Below are positions 47,706 through 58,815 of a stretch of 64,000 nt of DNA, piece after piece. This DNA is from Heterocephalus glaber. Its lineage: Eukaryota; Chordata; Mammalia; Rodentia; Bathyergidae. A model generated the notes under the pieces. That model saw only the letters and a list, made by a program, of their open reading frames with translations. It was not told the origin of the DNA and ran no database searches. The position numbers were made by a program, and so were the translations under genes. Each line of letters begins with the position of its first letter. Within the stretch, counting starts at the first letter, position 1. The stretch is from positions 12,910,582 through 12,974,581 of the forward strand of contig NW_004624795.1 of NCBI RefSeq assembly GCF_000247695.1, written 5' to 3'.

Positions 47706-47849
47706 AAACCCCTGCCTTTACGGGGCATATATCTTCACTGATTCAATCATCTACTGAGACACTAACTAGGAGCCGCACAATTTCAGAAGAGATGAAAACA
47801 AAGTGTAATTTCTTCCTTCAAGACATTTGTGATCCAGGCACAGAAATGA

Positions 47850-47956
47850 GTCTAGAGTCCCAGCTACTCAGGAGGCTGAGGCAGGAAGGTCACTCGAGCC
47901 CAAGTGTTTGCCGCCAACCTGGGCAATATAGTAACATCCTGTCTTAAAAAAAAGAC
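47850..47956 (+). mobile_element. B1-type SINE, 5'-truncated
   Basis: TCCCAGCTACTCAGGAGGCT, CAACCTGGGCAATATAGTAA, CTTAAAAAAAA tail. Confidence 0.75.
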
Positions 47957-47959
47957 ACT

Positions 47960-49215
47960 TGTATTTGTTTAGGAGTAAGTGGAAGTGGGAGTAGGGTTGG
48001 GGAAGGGTTTGATGAAATCTGAACTGGTAGATCCCTAGGGCTAGGAATGGAGGCAGGTGGAGAAAGGCTTTATTTGCATTGTCTGATCTCTTAGGCTCTA
48101 GGGAGAGTGATTGTAATCAGGAGAGGAAGAAATGTTGTGGGACAAACAAGTGGTCCAGAATTGTAACAGAACAAAATAGGTGAAACTGTATTGGCCTTTG
48201 CTTTCTATCAGCTATGTAGCCAGGAATCGGTACTGTGTCCTATCACTGCTAACACTCACCAGACACCAGCCACACACCAAGCAGAACCAGCCTCGGGCAC
48301 AAAATGTCCTCTGTGGAGAGCGAAGGGTTGAAACGACCCTGAGCCTTTTGAGATTCTTGAGTCAGATAAGAACATAATGAGCCAGGATATGAACCTGGTA
48401 CAAAACAAGGATGTTGACTTTTAAAGAGAACAACAAATATAGAAAAGATTTGAATGTCTGCTGGACAAGAAAGTAACATTCCCGGAATCGTAAAGATATA
48501 ATTGACCTTTTCTCTGTAAAAATAATTAGTTACCAGCTCCTGAGGGGAGGAAGGGAGGGAGGCTGTGGGTAATGAAGGAGGATATATAAAAGGCTTAATA
48601 AAGTGGGAAGGAGAAGGCTCTCCCTCTCCTCTCCTTTTCTTTTCTCCCGAATTTGTGTTGTTTTTCTTAATCCTCACCCCTTTCCTCAGGTACTGTTCGT
48701 CTAGTGACGGCTGGCTCCGTCAGTCCTCTCTCTCAAAGTTTCATGTATGTCACATGGTCGGTCTTAAGAAATATTTGTTGAATGATTTAATGAACACCTA
48801 GATATAACCCTTTTGTTGTAGTAAATTTATTCAATCATTCAATAAAAACCTATTGACTATCTACAATGTGCTGTCTTGCCAAGGGGGATTTTCTAAGCCT
48901 GAATTGGGGGGAAATCTGGATTTGACTTGCAAAATACCCACTGCCAGTCTTGACCAGTTCTCCTGGAGGGAACTGCTCAGGCAGGGTTGGGAGTCCAGCA
49001 TCCAGGCTTCATGCGGCTGTCCATGGTTCTGAACCACCGCCATTGAGTTTAGAACTGTTCTAAGCCAGGGATCCTGGTGACTCAGGTCTGATATCTATCA
49101 GAGATCCTGAAATAGATAAGAAAGAAAATTGGTCAAGGAAAGTAGAAGGAAATAGGGAGGGAGAGAGGAGGTGGAGGAGAAGGAGGAAGAGACAAAGAGG
49201 AATATAAGGGCTGTT
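47960..49215. other. Flank, nothing firm
   Basis: A faint L2-like tail at 48740-48800 (AAGAAATATTTGTTGAATGA); otherwise no supported feature. Confidence 0.4.
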
Positions 49216-49228
49216 AAAAAGACATAGC

Positions 49229-49333
49229 TTGGGCCGGGGATTTAGCTCAGTGGTTCTGGCACCTTCCTCAAAAGCGCAAGGTCCCAAGTTTGATCCCCGG
49301 TACGGAAAAGCCAAACAAACCCCAAAACAGAAC
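49229..49333 (+). mobile_element. ID SINE, first of two insertions at one target
   Basis: GGGCCGGGGATTTAGCTCAG start. Target duplication AAAAAGACATA at 49216-49226 and 49334-49344. Confidence 0.94.
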
Positions 49334-49346
49334 AAAAAGACATACC

Positions 49347-49490
49347 AGTCGGGCCTGGTGGTACACACCTGTAATTCCAGCACATGTGAGGCTGAGGCAG
49401 GAGGATCGCCGTGAGTTTGAGGGGCCAGCCTGGGCTACATAGTGAATTCACGCCCAGCCTGAACTACCTAGCAAGATCCTGTCCCCCCAA
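49347..49490 (+). mobile_element. B1 SINE with internal duplication
   Basis: GGGCCTGGTGGTACACACCT, GGCCAGCCTGGGCTACATAG and GCCCAGCCTGAACTACC. A third AAAAAGACATA(GC) lies directly after its tail. Confidence 0.9.
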
Positions 49491-49679
49491 AAAAGACATA
49501 GCCCCAGAGAGAACCAGATTGGTTTGAAAATGTATATTTCCATTATGAAAGAAACCACCCTAAACCTAGTCTACGGCCCAAATACTGAAAAACTGAGGAA
49601 TATGGAGTAATTTGTACGTCGAGCCAAGGAATATCAAGATGATTCAAGCAAAATATCAATTATCACACCAAAGAGTCCA

Positions 49680-49880
49680 TAGCAAGCCACTAGGAAAAAT
49701 ACATACATTCATTATATAATATGTATATTTATGATTTATTGTCTAATTATGTATTTATGTATCTATCATATACTCTACATGAATTATTTATGTTATATAG
49801 TATTGCACAATATAATTTGTTTTATATACAATTATAATATATAATATTCCATATATCATATTCATCATGAAAGTAAGCCA
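49680..49880. repeat. AT-rich low-complexity stretch
   Basis: Dominated by TATAT/ATTTAT steps; no unit length is constant. Confidence 0.75.
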
Positions 49881-49911
49881 TATGAAAAAGTTTAAAGAAG
49901 AAAGCAACAAA

Positions 49912-50158
49912 CCTTTTTTTTTTTCAATGCTAGAGATTGAACCTGAGGTCTCTGGCATGCAAAGCAAGGGCTGTCATTTTTTTTTTAAAGATAGAGACTC
50001 ACTGTGTAGTTCAGGCTGGCCTTGAACTCACAATGTAGCCCAGGCTGGCCTCAAACTTGGGGCGATCCTCCTGCCTCAGCCTCCTGAGTGCTGGGCTTAC
50101 AGGTGAGCATCACCATGTCCTGCCAGGTGCTCTTCCATTGAGCACCACCCCTCAGCCT
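49912..50158 (-). mobile_element. Old ID split by a B1
   Basis: Reverse ID 3' part (CTAGAGATTGAACCTGAGG) at 49912-49975 and its 5' part (CATTGAGCACCACCCC) at 50125-50158 flank a reverse B1 (49976-50124) with both internal copies. Confidence 0.7.
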
Positions 50159-50274
50159 CCCAGATCATTTTGTATCACTAAAAACCTTACAATTATACCA
50201 TATCACAATGTTTTCTGTCACTTGGAATTTTTACTGAAAGATTCCTTTTAGACGTATTTATATAGATACTGTTT

Positions 50275-50433
50275 TCGTTGTTGTTGTTTTGAGACAGGAT
50301 CTTTCTATGTAGTTCAGGTTGACCTTGAACTCACTATGTAGTCCAGGCTGGCCTCGAACTCACAATGATTCTTCTGCCTCAGTCTCCCTCCCAAGGGCTG
50401 GGGTTACAGGTGTGTGCCACCACGCCTGCCTTG
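50275..50433 (-). mobile_element. B1 SINE with internal duplication
   Basis: GTTGTTGTTTTGAGACAGG, AGGTTGACCTTGAACTCAC and AGGCTGGCCTCGAACTCAC, GTGCCACCACGCCTGCC. Confidence 0.92.
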
Positions 50434-50540
50434 GATCAATTTTTACAATCATTTCTGTCTAACCTGATCTAAAATTTTCTCCTACTACCCATTCTTCATT
50501 TTGTATATAAGCATAGATATATTTGATGATTGCCTTTCTT

Positions 50541-50665
50541 TTGTTTTTTGAGAATGGATCTCACTATGTAGTTCAGAGTACACTTGAACTCATTATATAG
50601 TCCAGGCTGGCCTGGAACTCATGGTGATCTTCCTGGCTCAGCCTCTCCAGTGCTGAGATTACTTA
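50541..50665 (-). mobile_element. B1 SINE, truncated
   Basis: GAATGGATCTCACTATGTAG, AGGCTGGCCTGGAACTCATG; the far end is lost. Confidence 0.85.
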
Positions 50666-51197
50666 AATATATATTTTCTAATGTATTACTCATGTAAATA
50701 TAAAAAAGAAATTGGTCCATATACTTCTAAAACATCTTCACATTTAGAGTTTGACTCTTCTGAATCGCTTTTTAGCTCAGTTGTGCATGTGTGCATGTGT
50801 GCATGCGTGTGTGTGTGAGTACAATATTACCCTTGGCATATCAAGACTATTGATGATAAGGCATTTCTTGCAAGAATGATCAGCTATTGTCCTGGACTTC
50901 CAAGGCACTGGTACCCAGCTGTTTTGATGCTGGCACTTTCTTCATCTTACCAGAAGGTGTCAGCAACGACAACTACTTCATGACTGCCACCTGGCCAACA
51001 GCCATTTGGTGCTGCCTAGATTTCAGTTGTTCCTATGTGAAAAAAGAAATCTGTATTTTAGAATGGATAAAAACAGTAAGTTTAGCAAACATTATTTCAA
51101 ATATATCTCTCTATGCTTATATACAAAATGAAGAATGGATAGTAGGAGAAAATTTTAGGTAAGGTCAGGCAGAAATGATTTTGAAAAACTTGACCCC

Positions 51198-51325
51198 AAG
51201 GCAGGAGTGGTGGCACATGCCTGTAACCCCAGCCCTTGGCAGGGAGGCAGAGGCAGAACGGCCACTGTGAGGTTGAGGCCAGCCTGGTCTACATAGTGAA
51301 ACCTCATCTCAGAAAATAAAAACAA
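51198..51325 (+). mobile_element. B1 SINE
   Basis: AGTGGTGGCACATGCCTGTA, GAGGCCAGCCTGGTCTACAT, CTCATCTCAGAAAATAAAA. Confidence 0.88.
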
Positions 51326-51514
51326 AAAATTGATCCCTACTTACATTTCATAAAAATGAAAATTAAGCTTAATTTTAATCAAAGTCAAAGGAAGGAAAAG
51401 AAATTGAAATAGATATGAAGAAACTACTGTACTTTAAATAAAATTTCTACTTCAGGACATATTAATTACTCAAATATTCCTGCAAGGTTAAAGAAAAATA
51501 ATTATGAAACAATA

Positions 51515-51670
51515 AATACTCCAGCTACTCAGGAGGCTGAGGCAAGAGGATTGAAAGTTTAAACCCAGCCTGGGCAATTTAGTGAGACCTTGTCTCAGAA
51601 TAAAAAATTAAAGTGCTAATGATACAGTTCAGTGGTAGAGCACCCCTGAGTTCATTCCCCAGTACTGGAG
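51515..51670 (+). mobile_element. B1-ID dimer, 5'-truncated
   Basis: CCAGCTACTCAGGAGGCTGA, CCTGGGCAATTTAGTGAGAC, then CAGTTCAGTGGTAGAGCA and TTCCCCAGTACTGG. Confidence 0.8.
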
Positions 51671-51784
51671 AAAGGGAAGAAAAGAAAAGGAAACCATAAA
51701 ACCATAGAGATAAAGAGGTTAGAGTAATTGATTTTTTCCAAAATATGTTTTAATTTCTGACAGTTTATGGTTTTTTTGTGGGGT

Positions 51785-51866
51785 TTTTTTTTGGTACCGG
51801 GGATCGAACTCAGGTCCTTGCACTTGTGAGGCAGGCAGCGGCACCACTGAGCTAAATCCTGGCCCT
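51785..51866 (-). mobile_element. ID SINE
   Basis: GGTACCGGGGATCGAACTCA, GCGGCACCACTGAGCTAAAT. It entered the decayed ID half of a dimer (TTCCCAGCTC follows). Confidence 0.92.
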
Positions 51867-51869
51867 GTT

Positions 51870-52008
51870 CCCAGCTCTTTTAAAATTTTAATTTTGATAC
51901 AAAGTCTCACCAAGTTGCTAACTTGCTCAGGCTGTGCTCAAACTTCAGATTCTCCTACTTCAGCCTCCCAGAGTGCTGGGATTACAGGTGTGCCACCATG
52001 CCTGGCCA
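51870..52008 (-). mobile_element. B1 SINE (left edge of duplicated block B)
   Basis: GATTCTCCTACTTCAGCCTC, GCTGGGATTACAGGTGTGCC. Ends TGCCTGGCC exactly where block A's B1 ends. Confidence 0.88.
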
Positions 52009-52014
52009 GATAGC

Positions 52015-52118
52015 GTTTTCTTAAAGACCAATTTTATTAAGGTAAATTTATACATAGTAAAATTTATTAATTTAAGTGCACAATTTGCTGGATATTGACA
52101 AATGTATCCAGACATGTA
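52015..52118 (+). mobile_element. L1 3' UTR fragment, left part (block B)
   Basis: TTTTATTAAGGTAAATTTAT, AAGTGCACAATTTGCTGG and TTGACAAATGTATCCAGACA match the L1 3' UTR; resumes at 52659. Confidence 0.72.
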
Positions 52119-52658
52119 CGAGGTGTGATCAAAATGTTTAGTGAATGTTTAAAATAAACATTTATTACAGTAAAAGGCATATTGCTATGAATTACCTTCA
52201 AAACACTCCTCACTTCCAACATATTTATCCCATCAGTCTTGCCACTTTCTGAAGCAGTTCTGAAAGTCTCTCTCTTGAATATCTTTAGGAGATGTGATCA
52301 AAATAGTGAATGCTGCTGCTGAGTGCCACCCAACAGTCTTGTAAGAACAGCACAGTGCCTCGTCATCCTCCTTACTCACTGGATCTGGCACTGTGTGACT
52401 TCTGGTTCTTCCTCAATGACCATGAAAGCTAAACATTTTGAATCAATTTAGGACATTAAGGCAACCACAACAGTGCAACTGATGACATGAAAGAGGCCTT
52501 CCTGAACTACTTCAGATAGTGGCAAGAACAACGAACGGGATAAGTGTGTTTGAAGTGAGGGGAAGCATCTTTGACAGTGATTAATGGCAATGTGTATTTT
52601 ACTGAAATAAACTTTTTAAAAAATTAAGTATCCGCCATGTTTTTGATCACACCACTGG
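52119..52658 (+). mobile_element. Mariner derivative, copy B, fold-back form
   Basis: Bounded by TA on both sides (52117-52118, 52659-52660) and by inverted ends GGTGTGATCAAAA / TTTTTGATCACACC. The centre keeps a transposase C-terminal stretch (TGGATCTGGCACTGTGTGAC). The left arm (52119-about 52280) is an inverted, diverged copy of the right arm (about 52495-52658). It is a 540-base derivative, against about 1.3 kb for a full mariner, with no functional reading frame. Confidence 0.88.
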
Positions 52659-52775
52659 TACAATCACAATATGGGATCTTTCCCTCACTCCCAGCTGGTG
52701 ATCCCTGCACCCTTTTGCATTGATGCTGCCACAGCCTGTCTTCCGGCAGCCCACCAACCTTCTGTCACTAGACCT
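52659..52775 (+). mobile_element. L1 3' UTR fragment, right part (block B)
   Basis: ACAATCACAATATGGGATCT, CACCCTTTTGCATTGATGC, CCTTCTGTCACTAGACCTG. Confidence 0.68.
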
Positions 52776-52779
52776 GTTT

Positions 52780-52950
52780 ATTTTGATATCCCGCGGATTG
52801 AATCCAGGACCTTTGCACTGAGCTGCATCCCCACCCCTTTTTATTGTCTTTAATTTTGAAAAAGGCTCTCTATAAGTTGCTAAGTAGCCCAGGCTGGGCA
52901 CAAACTTGTGATCCTCCTGCCACAGCCTCCCAGAGGGCTGCGATTACACT
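52780..52950 (-). mobile_element. B1-ID dimer
   Basis: GCGGATTGAATCCAGGACCT, ACTGAGCTGCATCCCCACCC, then TGATCCTCCTGCCACAGCCT. Confidence 0.8.
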
Positions 52951-53580
52951 CTGAGGTCAGAACTTCGCCTCCCACTTTCATCTGCATATCCACCCCAGTC
53001 CCTGGCAGAAGGCGGCAATCAGCGAATAACATGGCCTCAGAACCAGGAAACTTCGGTCTTCACAAGACAGAAGCCCCAGCTTCTCCCACAGGAGGGAAGG
53101 CTCATGCCACACCCCCACACCTGCCCATCCCCCTCTCCTAATAATAAGCCTGGCCAGCAGAGCCAGAATGGGCACAGCATGTCCACAGCCCAGGCCACCT
53201 CCCCACGTCCTGCCTGCCCTCCCTGTGGCCTGGAGGCAGAGCAGGCGCTGCCAGGGCACGACTCCCAGCAAGGTCACCTGGCCAGCCACCCCAGGAGCGG
53301 GCAGTGTGTTCCCTGGGTTCGGCCCGACTCCGTGGAGGCCGAGTTTGGTGAGCATTGCTTCATGGCAGCATGGACTCCTGAAGAGCTTTTGCCTCTGAGA
53401 AAATGCACTCCCTCTGTGAGGGCCCCAGAGGCCCCCCGCTCTGGAGAAGGTGGCTCTAAGCTCCTTGTGCCCAGCGTGGTCTGAGTCTGTTTGTCTCCTG
53501 AGCCACTTCTCCGTGGGTACAGGGCTACCAGTGCCCCCTTAGTCACAAACTTTCATTCGCCCCTTGGTGTTGGGTGTGTA
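52951..53580. other. Flank, nothing recognised
   Basis: GC-richer single-copy-looking sequence; overlapping open frames in several phases, none with a domain. Confidence 0.4.

Positions 53581-53581
<1 letters not shown>

Positions 53582-53617
<36 letters not shown>
53582..53617 (+). repeat. (CA)n microsatellite
   Basis: 36 uninterrupted bases of CA. Confidence 0.97.
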
Positions 53618-53619
<2 letters not shown>

Positions 53620-53679
53620 CACTGCAGCTGCCAGCTCTGGGAAGCCACAGGGCCCTTTTCTGGTAGGCTCTTGACCCAG

Positions 53680-53800
53680 AATGTGAAGCATATGGTTGAA
53701 TGCCTACTATGCGCCAGGCATGTGCCTTACAATCCTACTGAAGGGGTATAATTTCCCCTACAGCACAAGTGGGGAAACGGAGGCACGAGAAGGCTCAGGG
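53680..53800 (+). mobile_element. MIR SINE
   Basis: TGAATGCCTACTATGCGCCA, GGCATGTGCC, then AAGTGGGGAAACGGAGGCAC. Confidence 0.72.
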
Positions 53801-54845
53801 GACCTGTCAGAGCCTGGGGTCGCTCTGCACATCCTTCCTTGGTGCCCATGGCCACCTTTCTCCTCCGACTGAGTCATGCAGGGAAGTGGATGCTGTGGCA
53901 GGGGCCCTGTCCCCCCTGGTCTCCACTCGCTGCTTTCTATCCCCAACAGGGCACCTCTCTGGCCCCCTGTTTAAATTTAGCATCCGAGCAGGAGTCAGGG
54001 GCTAAAAATATTCTCGATGTGTTTAGACAACTCTTGGAAGCTAAACTTCCGCATCTTGGCTCTCACTTTGCACACTTGCTGGGCCTGCTTCCTGTGGCTC
54101 TGATCTGACTGCATGTGTGGGAGGGGAGAGGAAGGGTGGAAGGGTCCAGAGGGCCCCGAGTCAGGGCGTGGAGGTGTTCGTGTGCGTGCGCACGCGGCCT
54201 GTATAAGCTGCTGTGTCACAAACTTCAGGCGATGGCTGTCCAGAGACCCTTTGGGAATGGTGCTGGGCTTCCACCTTGGTGGGAAGGGACGAGGAAGTGG
54301 ACACGAAAGCACGGCTCCCTGCTCTGGCCTTGGTTTATCCATGTACACAAGGCCTTGGCCCTGCCACCTCACTGAGTCTATTCACCTCCCATTGCACATG
54401 TCCTAGTGTCCCATGGCTGCTTGTTTATCTGCATGGGAGACAAAGGCATGCCCTCCGGGGCCAGGAGGATGTCCCAGGGCCCATGCAGGCCAGGGTGGGG
54501 CTTCCTCTGGAGGAGGCAGAAAGACAGACCAGTCACCGCCAGTTCCTTCCACTGCGATTACACACACAGGAGGCCCTTCAGGTTGCCCTGAGTGCTGGCT
54601 GCTGCCAGGCCTGAAGGGACAGGGAGCGGGGACACAGGGAAGGGATTCTGGGTGCATCTTAGAACAAGTTTATTTTCAAGGTTTACTCTTTCAAGAAGCA
54701 CTGCTATTTCCTCTGTGCTAGAGAGTAATGATTTAGGAAGAAAAAGTCCCGTCTAGGCCCTTTCTCCAAGACTCCTGACCATAGAGCAGACACAGCAGCA
54801 CGGGAGTATCGGGTCTGAGACAGAGGCAGGGGTGCAGGCACCCTG
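53801..54845. other. Flank, nothing recognised
   Basis: GC-rich with many overlapping open frames; no domain or conserved start. Confidence 0.4.
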
Positions 54846-54849
54846 GAAC

Positions 54850-54970
54850 ACAGGCTTCAGAGTCACACGGCCTGGGGTTGAACCCATGCACTGCCCAGTA
54901 GAGGCCTTTGATAATTCAGTTCCCCTGAGCCTCAGTTCCCTCATCTGTAAAGTGGGGGAGATGACAGCAT
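54850..54970 (+). mobile_element. MIR SINE
   Basis: TTCAGAGTCACACGGCCTGG, CCTGAGCCTCAGTTCCCTCA, TCTGTAAAGTGGGGGAGATG: well preserved. Confidence 0.8.
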
Positions 54971-54999
54971 TCACTGACTGCGGTCACTGTAAAGACATG

Positions 55000-55086
55000 A
55001 TGCCAAGTGTGGTGGCACACACTTGTAATCCCAGCACTTGGGAGGCTGAGGCAGGAGATCAGCCTGGACTACATAATGAGGTAAAC
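55000..55086 (+). mobile_element. B1 SINE, interrupted by an LTR
   Basis: AAGTGTGGTGGCACACACTT to GGACTACATAATGAG, then the LTR; the B1 tail (ACCCTGACCCCAAAAA) resumes at about 55475. Confidence 0.82.
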
Positions 55087-55475
55087 TATTATGGCTTGGG
55101 TCTAGATGTTCCCCCAAAGCCTCATGCTGTCATAGGTGGCTATGACTCTATGAGCCTAGAGTGTGTGAGCTGGGATCAAGGGTGTGCGATTACTAAATCA
55201 GTCCCGATTGGTTTGGCACCACCCTAATCCCGGTAGTCTGGATAAGATAAAGGGGGCAGAAAGACGCTGTTAAGATTCCCTTGCAGCTTTTGCTACCCTG
55301 TGGGATCCATGAACTGTTTCTCCTCTGCGACGACCCCCTGCCATGTGCCACTCTGCCTTGGAGCCAGCCGATTATTGACTGAAACCTCTACAAACCGTGA
55401 GCTAAATAAACTCTTTCCCCTTTAACTTTGGCTGTCTGGTATTTTGTCCGGCAATGAGAGAAAAGTCACTAAAGA
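55087..55475 (+). mobile_element. LTR family A, copy 3 (inside a B1)
   Basis: TATTATGGCTTGGGTCTAGA start, GCCTTGGAGCCAGCCGATTA, AAATAAACTC, then GTCACTAAAGAC end. It is younger than the B1 it splits. No clear 5-bp duplication is visible. Confidence 0.85.
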
Positions 55476-55509
55476 CCCTGACCCCAAAAACCAAAAACCT
55501 AAAACAAAT

Positions 55510-56930
55510 GAACAAAACAAACAAACAATCAAAACTACTTGGGCAAGTGACCTAGGCAAGAGAAAGGATTCAATATTTTGTAGTTGTTATTACAATTGCT
55601 TTAATTAGAGTGCTGATGGATAGCAGGGCCTACAGACGGGCCGCTGGGTGGAGCGGGGGCTCTGGGGAGTGACAGGACTCATCTCCATGGCAAGCAGCAG
55701 CCTTCTCCGAGAAACCACAAGACCCCTTGTGGGGCTGCCTTTCAGACATCAGGGACGTCCTCCAGCACTGTCCCAGCCACACATGGATGTGTCCACTGGA
55801 GCAGGCTCCTCCGCCTACTGTCTGGAGTTCAATCAGGAGGAACAGGACCCCGCTGAGCTCCCGGGTGCTGTGCAGTTCTTGCATGGGCTGGGGCCAGGGC
55901 TGGAGTTGGGCTCCAAAAGAAGAGAAGCCTCCTTGTCCCCAGGTCCCTCCTGCTTTCTGGCTTGGGGACTTGTCCAGTGGAGGCCACTTTCCTATCACCC
56001 TTTCTGCTCTCCTTCCCAAGGAGCCGCAGGGCCACCAAGTGCGCCTTCTGTGTCCCGATCTCTGTTCCTGGCTCTGTCCCTTGCACTCTGTCGACAAGCC
56101 TGCCCCACTTGGATTTGTAGCAGGCTTCCCAGGCACAAGGCCTGCACAGCCCCCATCTTGATAAAATACAGGAGACCCAGTTTCCTTTGGGTTTCAGATA
56201 AACAACCAAAGATTGTTTCTGTATCCCCAGACTGCACGGGACATACTTATCCTAAAACATCACCTGTTGTTTATCTGACATTTAGACTTAACTGGTGGCC
56301 CTAGGAATTTTTGTTCAAAGTTCAATGATCTACCTCTAGCCCACCTACCTGAGGACACTCAGATGGAGAGAGAAGGGTGAGCGGGAGAAGGGACGACTGA
56401 CAGAGGCCACCGCTGCCGCTTTCTCCGCCTCCCCACGCTCGCCCCCCACCCCCTGCCCCCCATTCAGGAACCGCCAGGTCACACAGCCTGGCCCTCGGGC
56501 TTCTCCCTCCTGAGAGTAGTGTTGGGCTCCTGTGGGGAGGCAGTTGGGGTCGCCTCAGGACGTGACAGGGACTGAGGCAGGCCCTGCTGTCTGTGGATTC
56601 CCTCCCCACCATTTGCCAGGGAAGTCTTTCATGGCCCCCTCTCCGTCTCTGCCTGGCCCCAGCCTGGCTGCTGTGCTGGAGACTCCTTTCCTGCAGGCCC
56701 GCTGCTCCCTCCCCCCAGCCGCCTCTTGCAGAGCAGAACCTCAGACAGGGTGGCTGTCATCCTCAGTCAGACCTGAGGAGAGGCCTGGTGCTAAGGTTTC
56801 ATTTACAAACCAACAAGAGACTCAGTTGTGCAGGATCTCAGAGGTCGGAGCACCCTATCTACCTCCCAGGCTGGAGTGCAGGAAGGGTGGGATCCAGGTT
56901 CCGAGCCTCCTTTCTGTCCACCAATTCCTT
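55510..56930. other. Flank, nothing recognised
   Basis: Includes the longest non-CpG-island open frame (218 codons, 55648-56304 +), but frames of 126-168 codons run antisense to it and no domain is visible. Confidence 0.4.
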
Positions 56931-56939
56931 TCACTGGGC

Positions 56940-57290
56940 CATCTCCTTGATCACTTTGCTATCACTGTTTGCACACCTACTATCTTATGCTCTGCCCTTC
57001 CCGAGATACAGTACTCTACACCTATGATCCCACTGATCCTGACAGTGATCTTCAGAACATGAACTCCCTGTGACAGCCTCTCCTGGACCGCGGGGATCGC
57101 AATGCCAGCTACTATTTACTCAGGTGAAGTTATTTGTGTTCCATCTGTACAATAACTTTCTCAGAGGCATATTTATATTTTCCCCATTTTCAGATGAGAG
57201 AAATCAAATGCACAGGACACATGATGACAAGTGGCGGAGCCAAGATTTGAACTCAGAGAGTTTGCTACTTACGCCCACTCTCTTCAACTC
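56940..57290 (+). mobile_element. Decayed MIR-like sequence
   Basis: TCCCCATTTTCAGATGAGAG, GACAAGTGGCGGAGCCAAGA and TTTGAACTCAGAGAG mark the 3' half; the 5' half is weak. Confidence 0.55.
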
Positions 57291-57299
57291 ACTAGGCTG

Positions 57300-58200
57300 T
57301 GGCGCTCTTTGGAGGAAAGAGGCTCAGAGAACCCCCACAGTTCTTGCTGCTTCCCTTAAACTGAGGGCTGCTGACCCAAAAGTTCCTCTTCTGAGTCCCC
57401 ACTTATGGGAGTCCTCTCTGACAGGGAAGCTTGGGTGTAGAAATCACCAGGTCAGTTGAGGGTGACAGCAACATGGCAGTGTCAGTCAAGCCCCAGCTGA
57501 AAAGCTGCTTTCTTATGGTGTCTCCTCTCCCCTCTGCTCCCCTGCCCTCTTCCCCCACGACTCCCCAAGGGAAGGACAGGAGGGTCATGCCTAGCCATCA
57601 GCAAATGCTTGCAGGATGAATGAATACAAGGAAAAGTGATAGCAAAGAATTGAATTACCAGGCATCTTTCCAGGGCTGGGGATAAATATTTACCTTGCCC
57701 ATTGGAAAATGCTGAGAGACAAACCTGGTTTTCTAAGATTTATATGTGCCAAGTTTCCTGCAGTGACCGACACAGTCGACCTGCTTGTGTTACAGCCTGA
57801 ACAGCCATTTCCACTGGTGGGATCCTCCTTAGGAAGTCTGCTTTCTAATCCTCACGCTCCAGGGGGACCAGGCCGTCCATCCTGTGGGCCTCCTCTGGCC
57901 TCCAGGAGGCTGCGGGTCAGTCCGGGGTTTCCTTGTGCAGCCATGGGGCTAAGCCCTAGCAGGAACTGCTCCGAGTGGACAGGACAGACACCTGGGTCTA
58001 CTTCCTGAGTTGCCACCTGCGAAGCACCTCTCTTAAGGGAGTAGGGCTTGGGTCACAAGCTGGGTCCGAGTCAAGCCTCAGAGTTGCAGGATGAGAGGGA
58101 TTTGGAGTGTGCTTGGTGCTTATCGCATAGCCCCTGGGATTCACCCTGGGGTCCCAAGGAGAATAGCAGGACAGTCAGATGGTTCAGGGATGGTTTCTTT
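57300..58200. other. Flank, nothing firm
   Basis: A short L2-like tail at 57590-57630 (AGCAAATGCTTGCAGGATGA); otherwise nothing. Confidence 0.4.
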
Positions 58201-58204
58201 GTGT

Positions 58205-58430
58205 TTCCAAGGGTTTGTGTGTTGCAATTTAATCCCTGTTGTGAGATGTTAAGAGGATGGAAACGTAATCTGCCTATGGTGCTTAGAGGTGGAGCTTTTG
58301 GAAAGTGGTTAGAATCAGGGTCACCAGGATGAAGCCCCCATGATGGAATACTGGTGGATTTCTAAGAGAGGGAGAGAGATGACCAGAACACACACACGCA
58401 CGCACACACGCACACCCCTGTCTCTGCACA
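58205..58430 (+). mobile_element. Possible MaLR-type LTR fragment with CA/CG run
   Basis: TGTTGCAATTTAATCCCTGT, TTAGAGGTGGAGCTTTTGGA, AGTGGTTAGAATCAGGGTCA resemble MaLR LTRs. A CACACG-type run lies at 58389-58415. Confidence 0.45.
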
Positions 58431-58815
58431 GACAGGGACTCTGTCAGTAAGCGGTTCATCATCAGACCCATGAGCCAAGCAGCCTGCCTCAGGTATTTCT
58501 TTATAGTGATGAAAAGCATGCAGATACACATGAAAACGAAGTGACTTCACCAAAACACGAACAGGTGGGGAACAAGCCTCTCTGCTTTCAGTGCACTCCG
58601 GTAGTGGATAAGGTACCAGTCTGTGGGCTCAGGCCCACGGAGGCAGTGGTGGTGGTGGCGGGGGAGGGTAGAAGTTCAGGCAGCCTTGCTTGGCAGCTAC
58701 CTCATGGCAGCTGGAAGAACTGGTTTAAGAGTACATTGGAGAGACCCTCTGGATTTTGTAAGATCAAATGAAACTTGAGTCATTTCAGTGAATGACCTTT
58801 TTCATTTTTTTCTCT

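Noticed and set aside
55648..56304. 218-codon + strand open frame
   Set aside because: Frames of 126-168 codons run antisense and a 144-codon frame overlaps in another phase; composition is Pro/Ser-rich, with no domain, promoter or splice context. A transcript would change this view.
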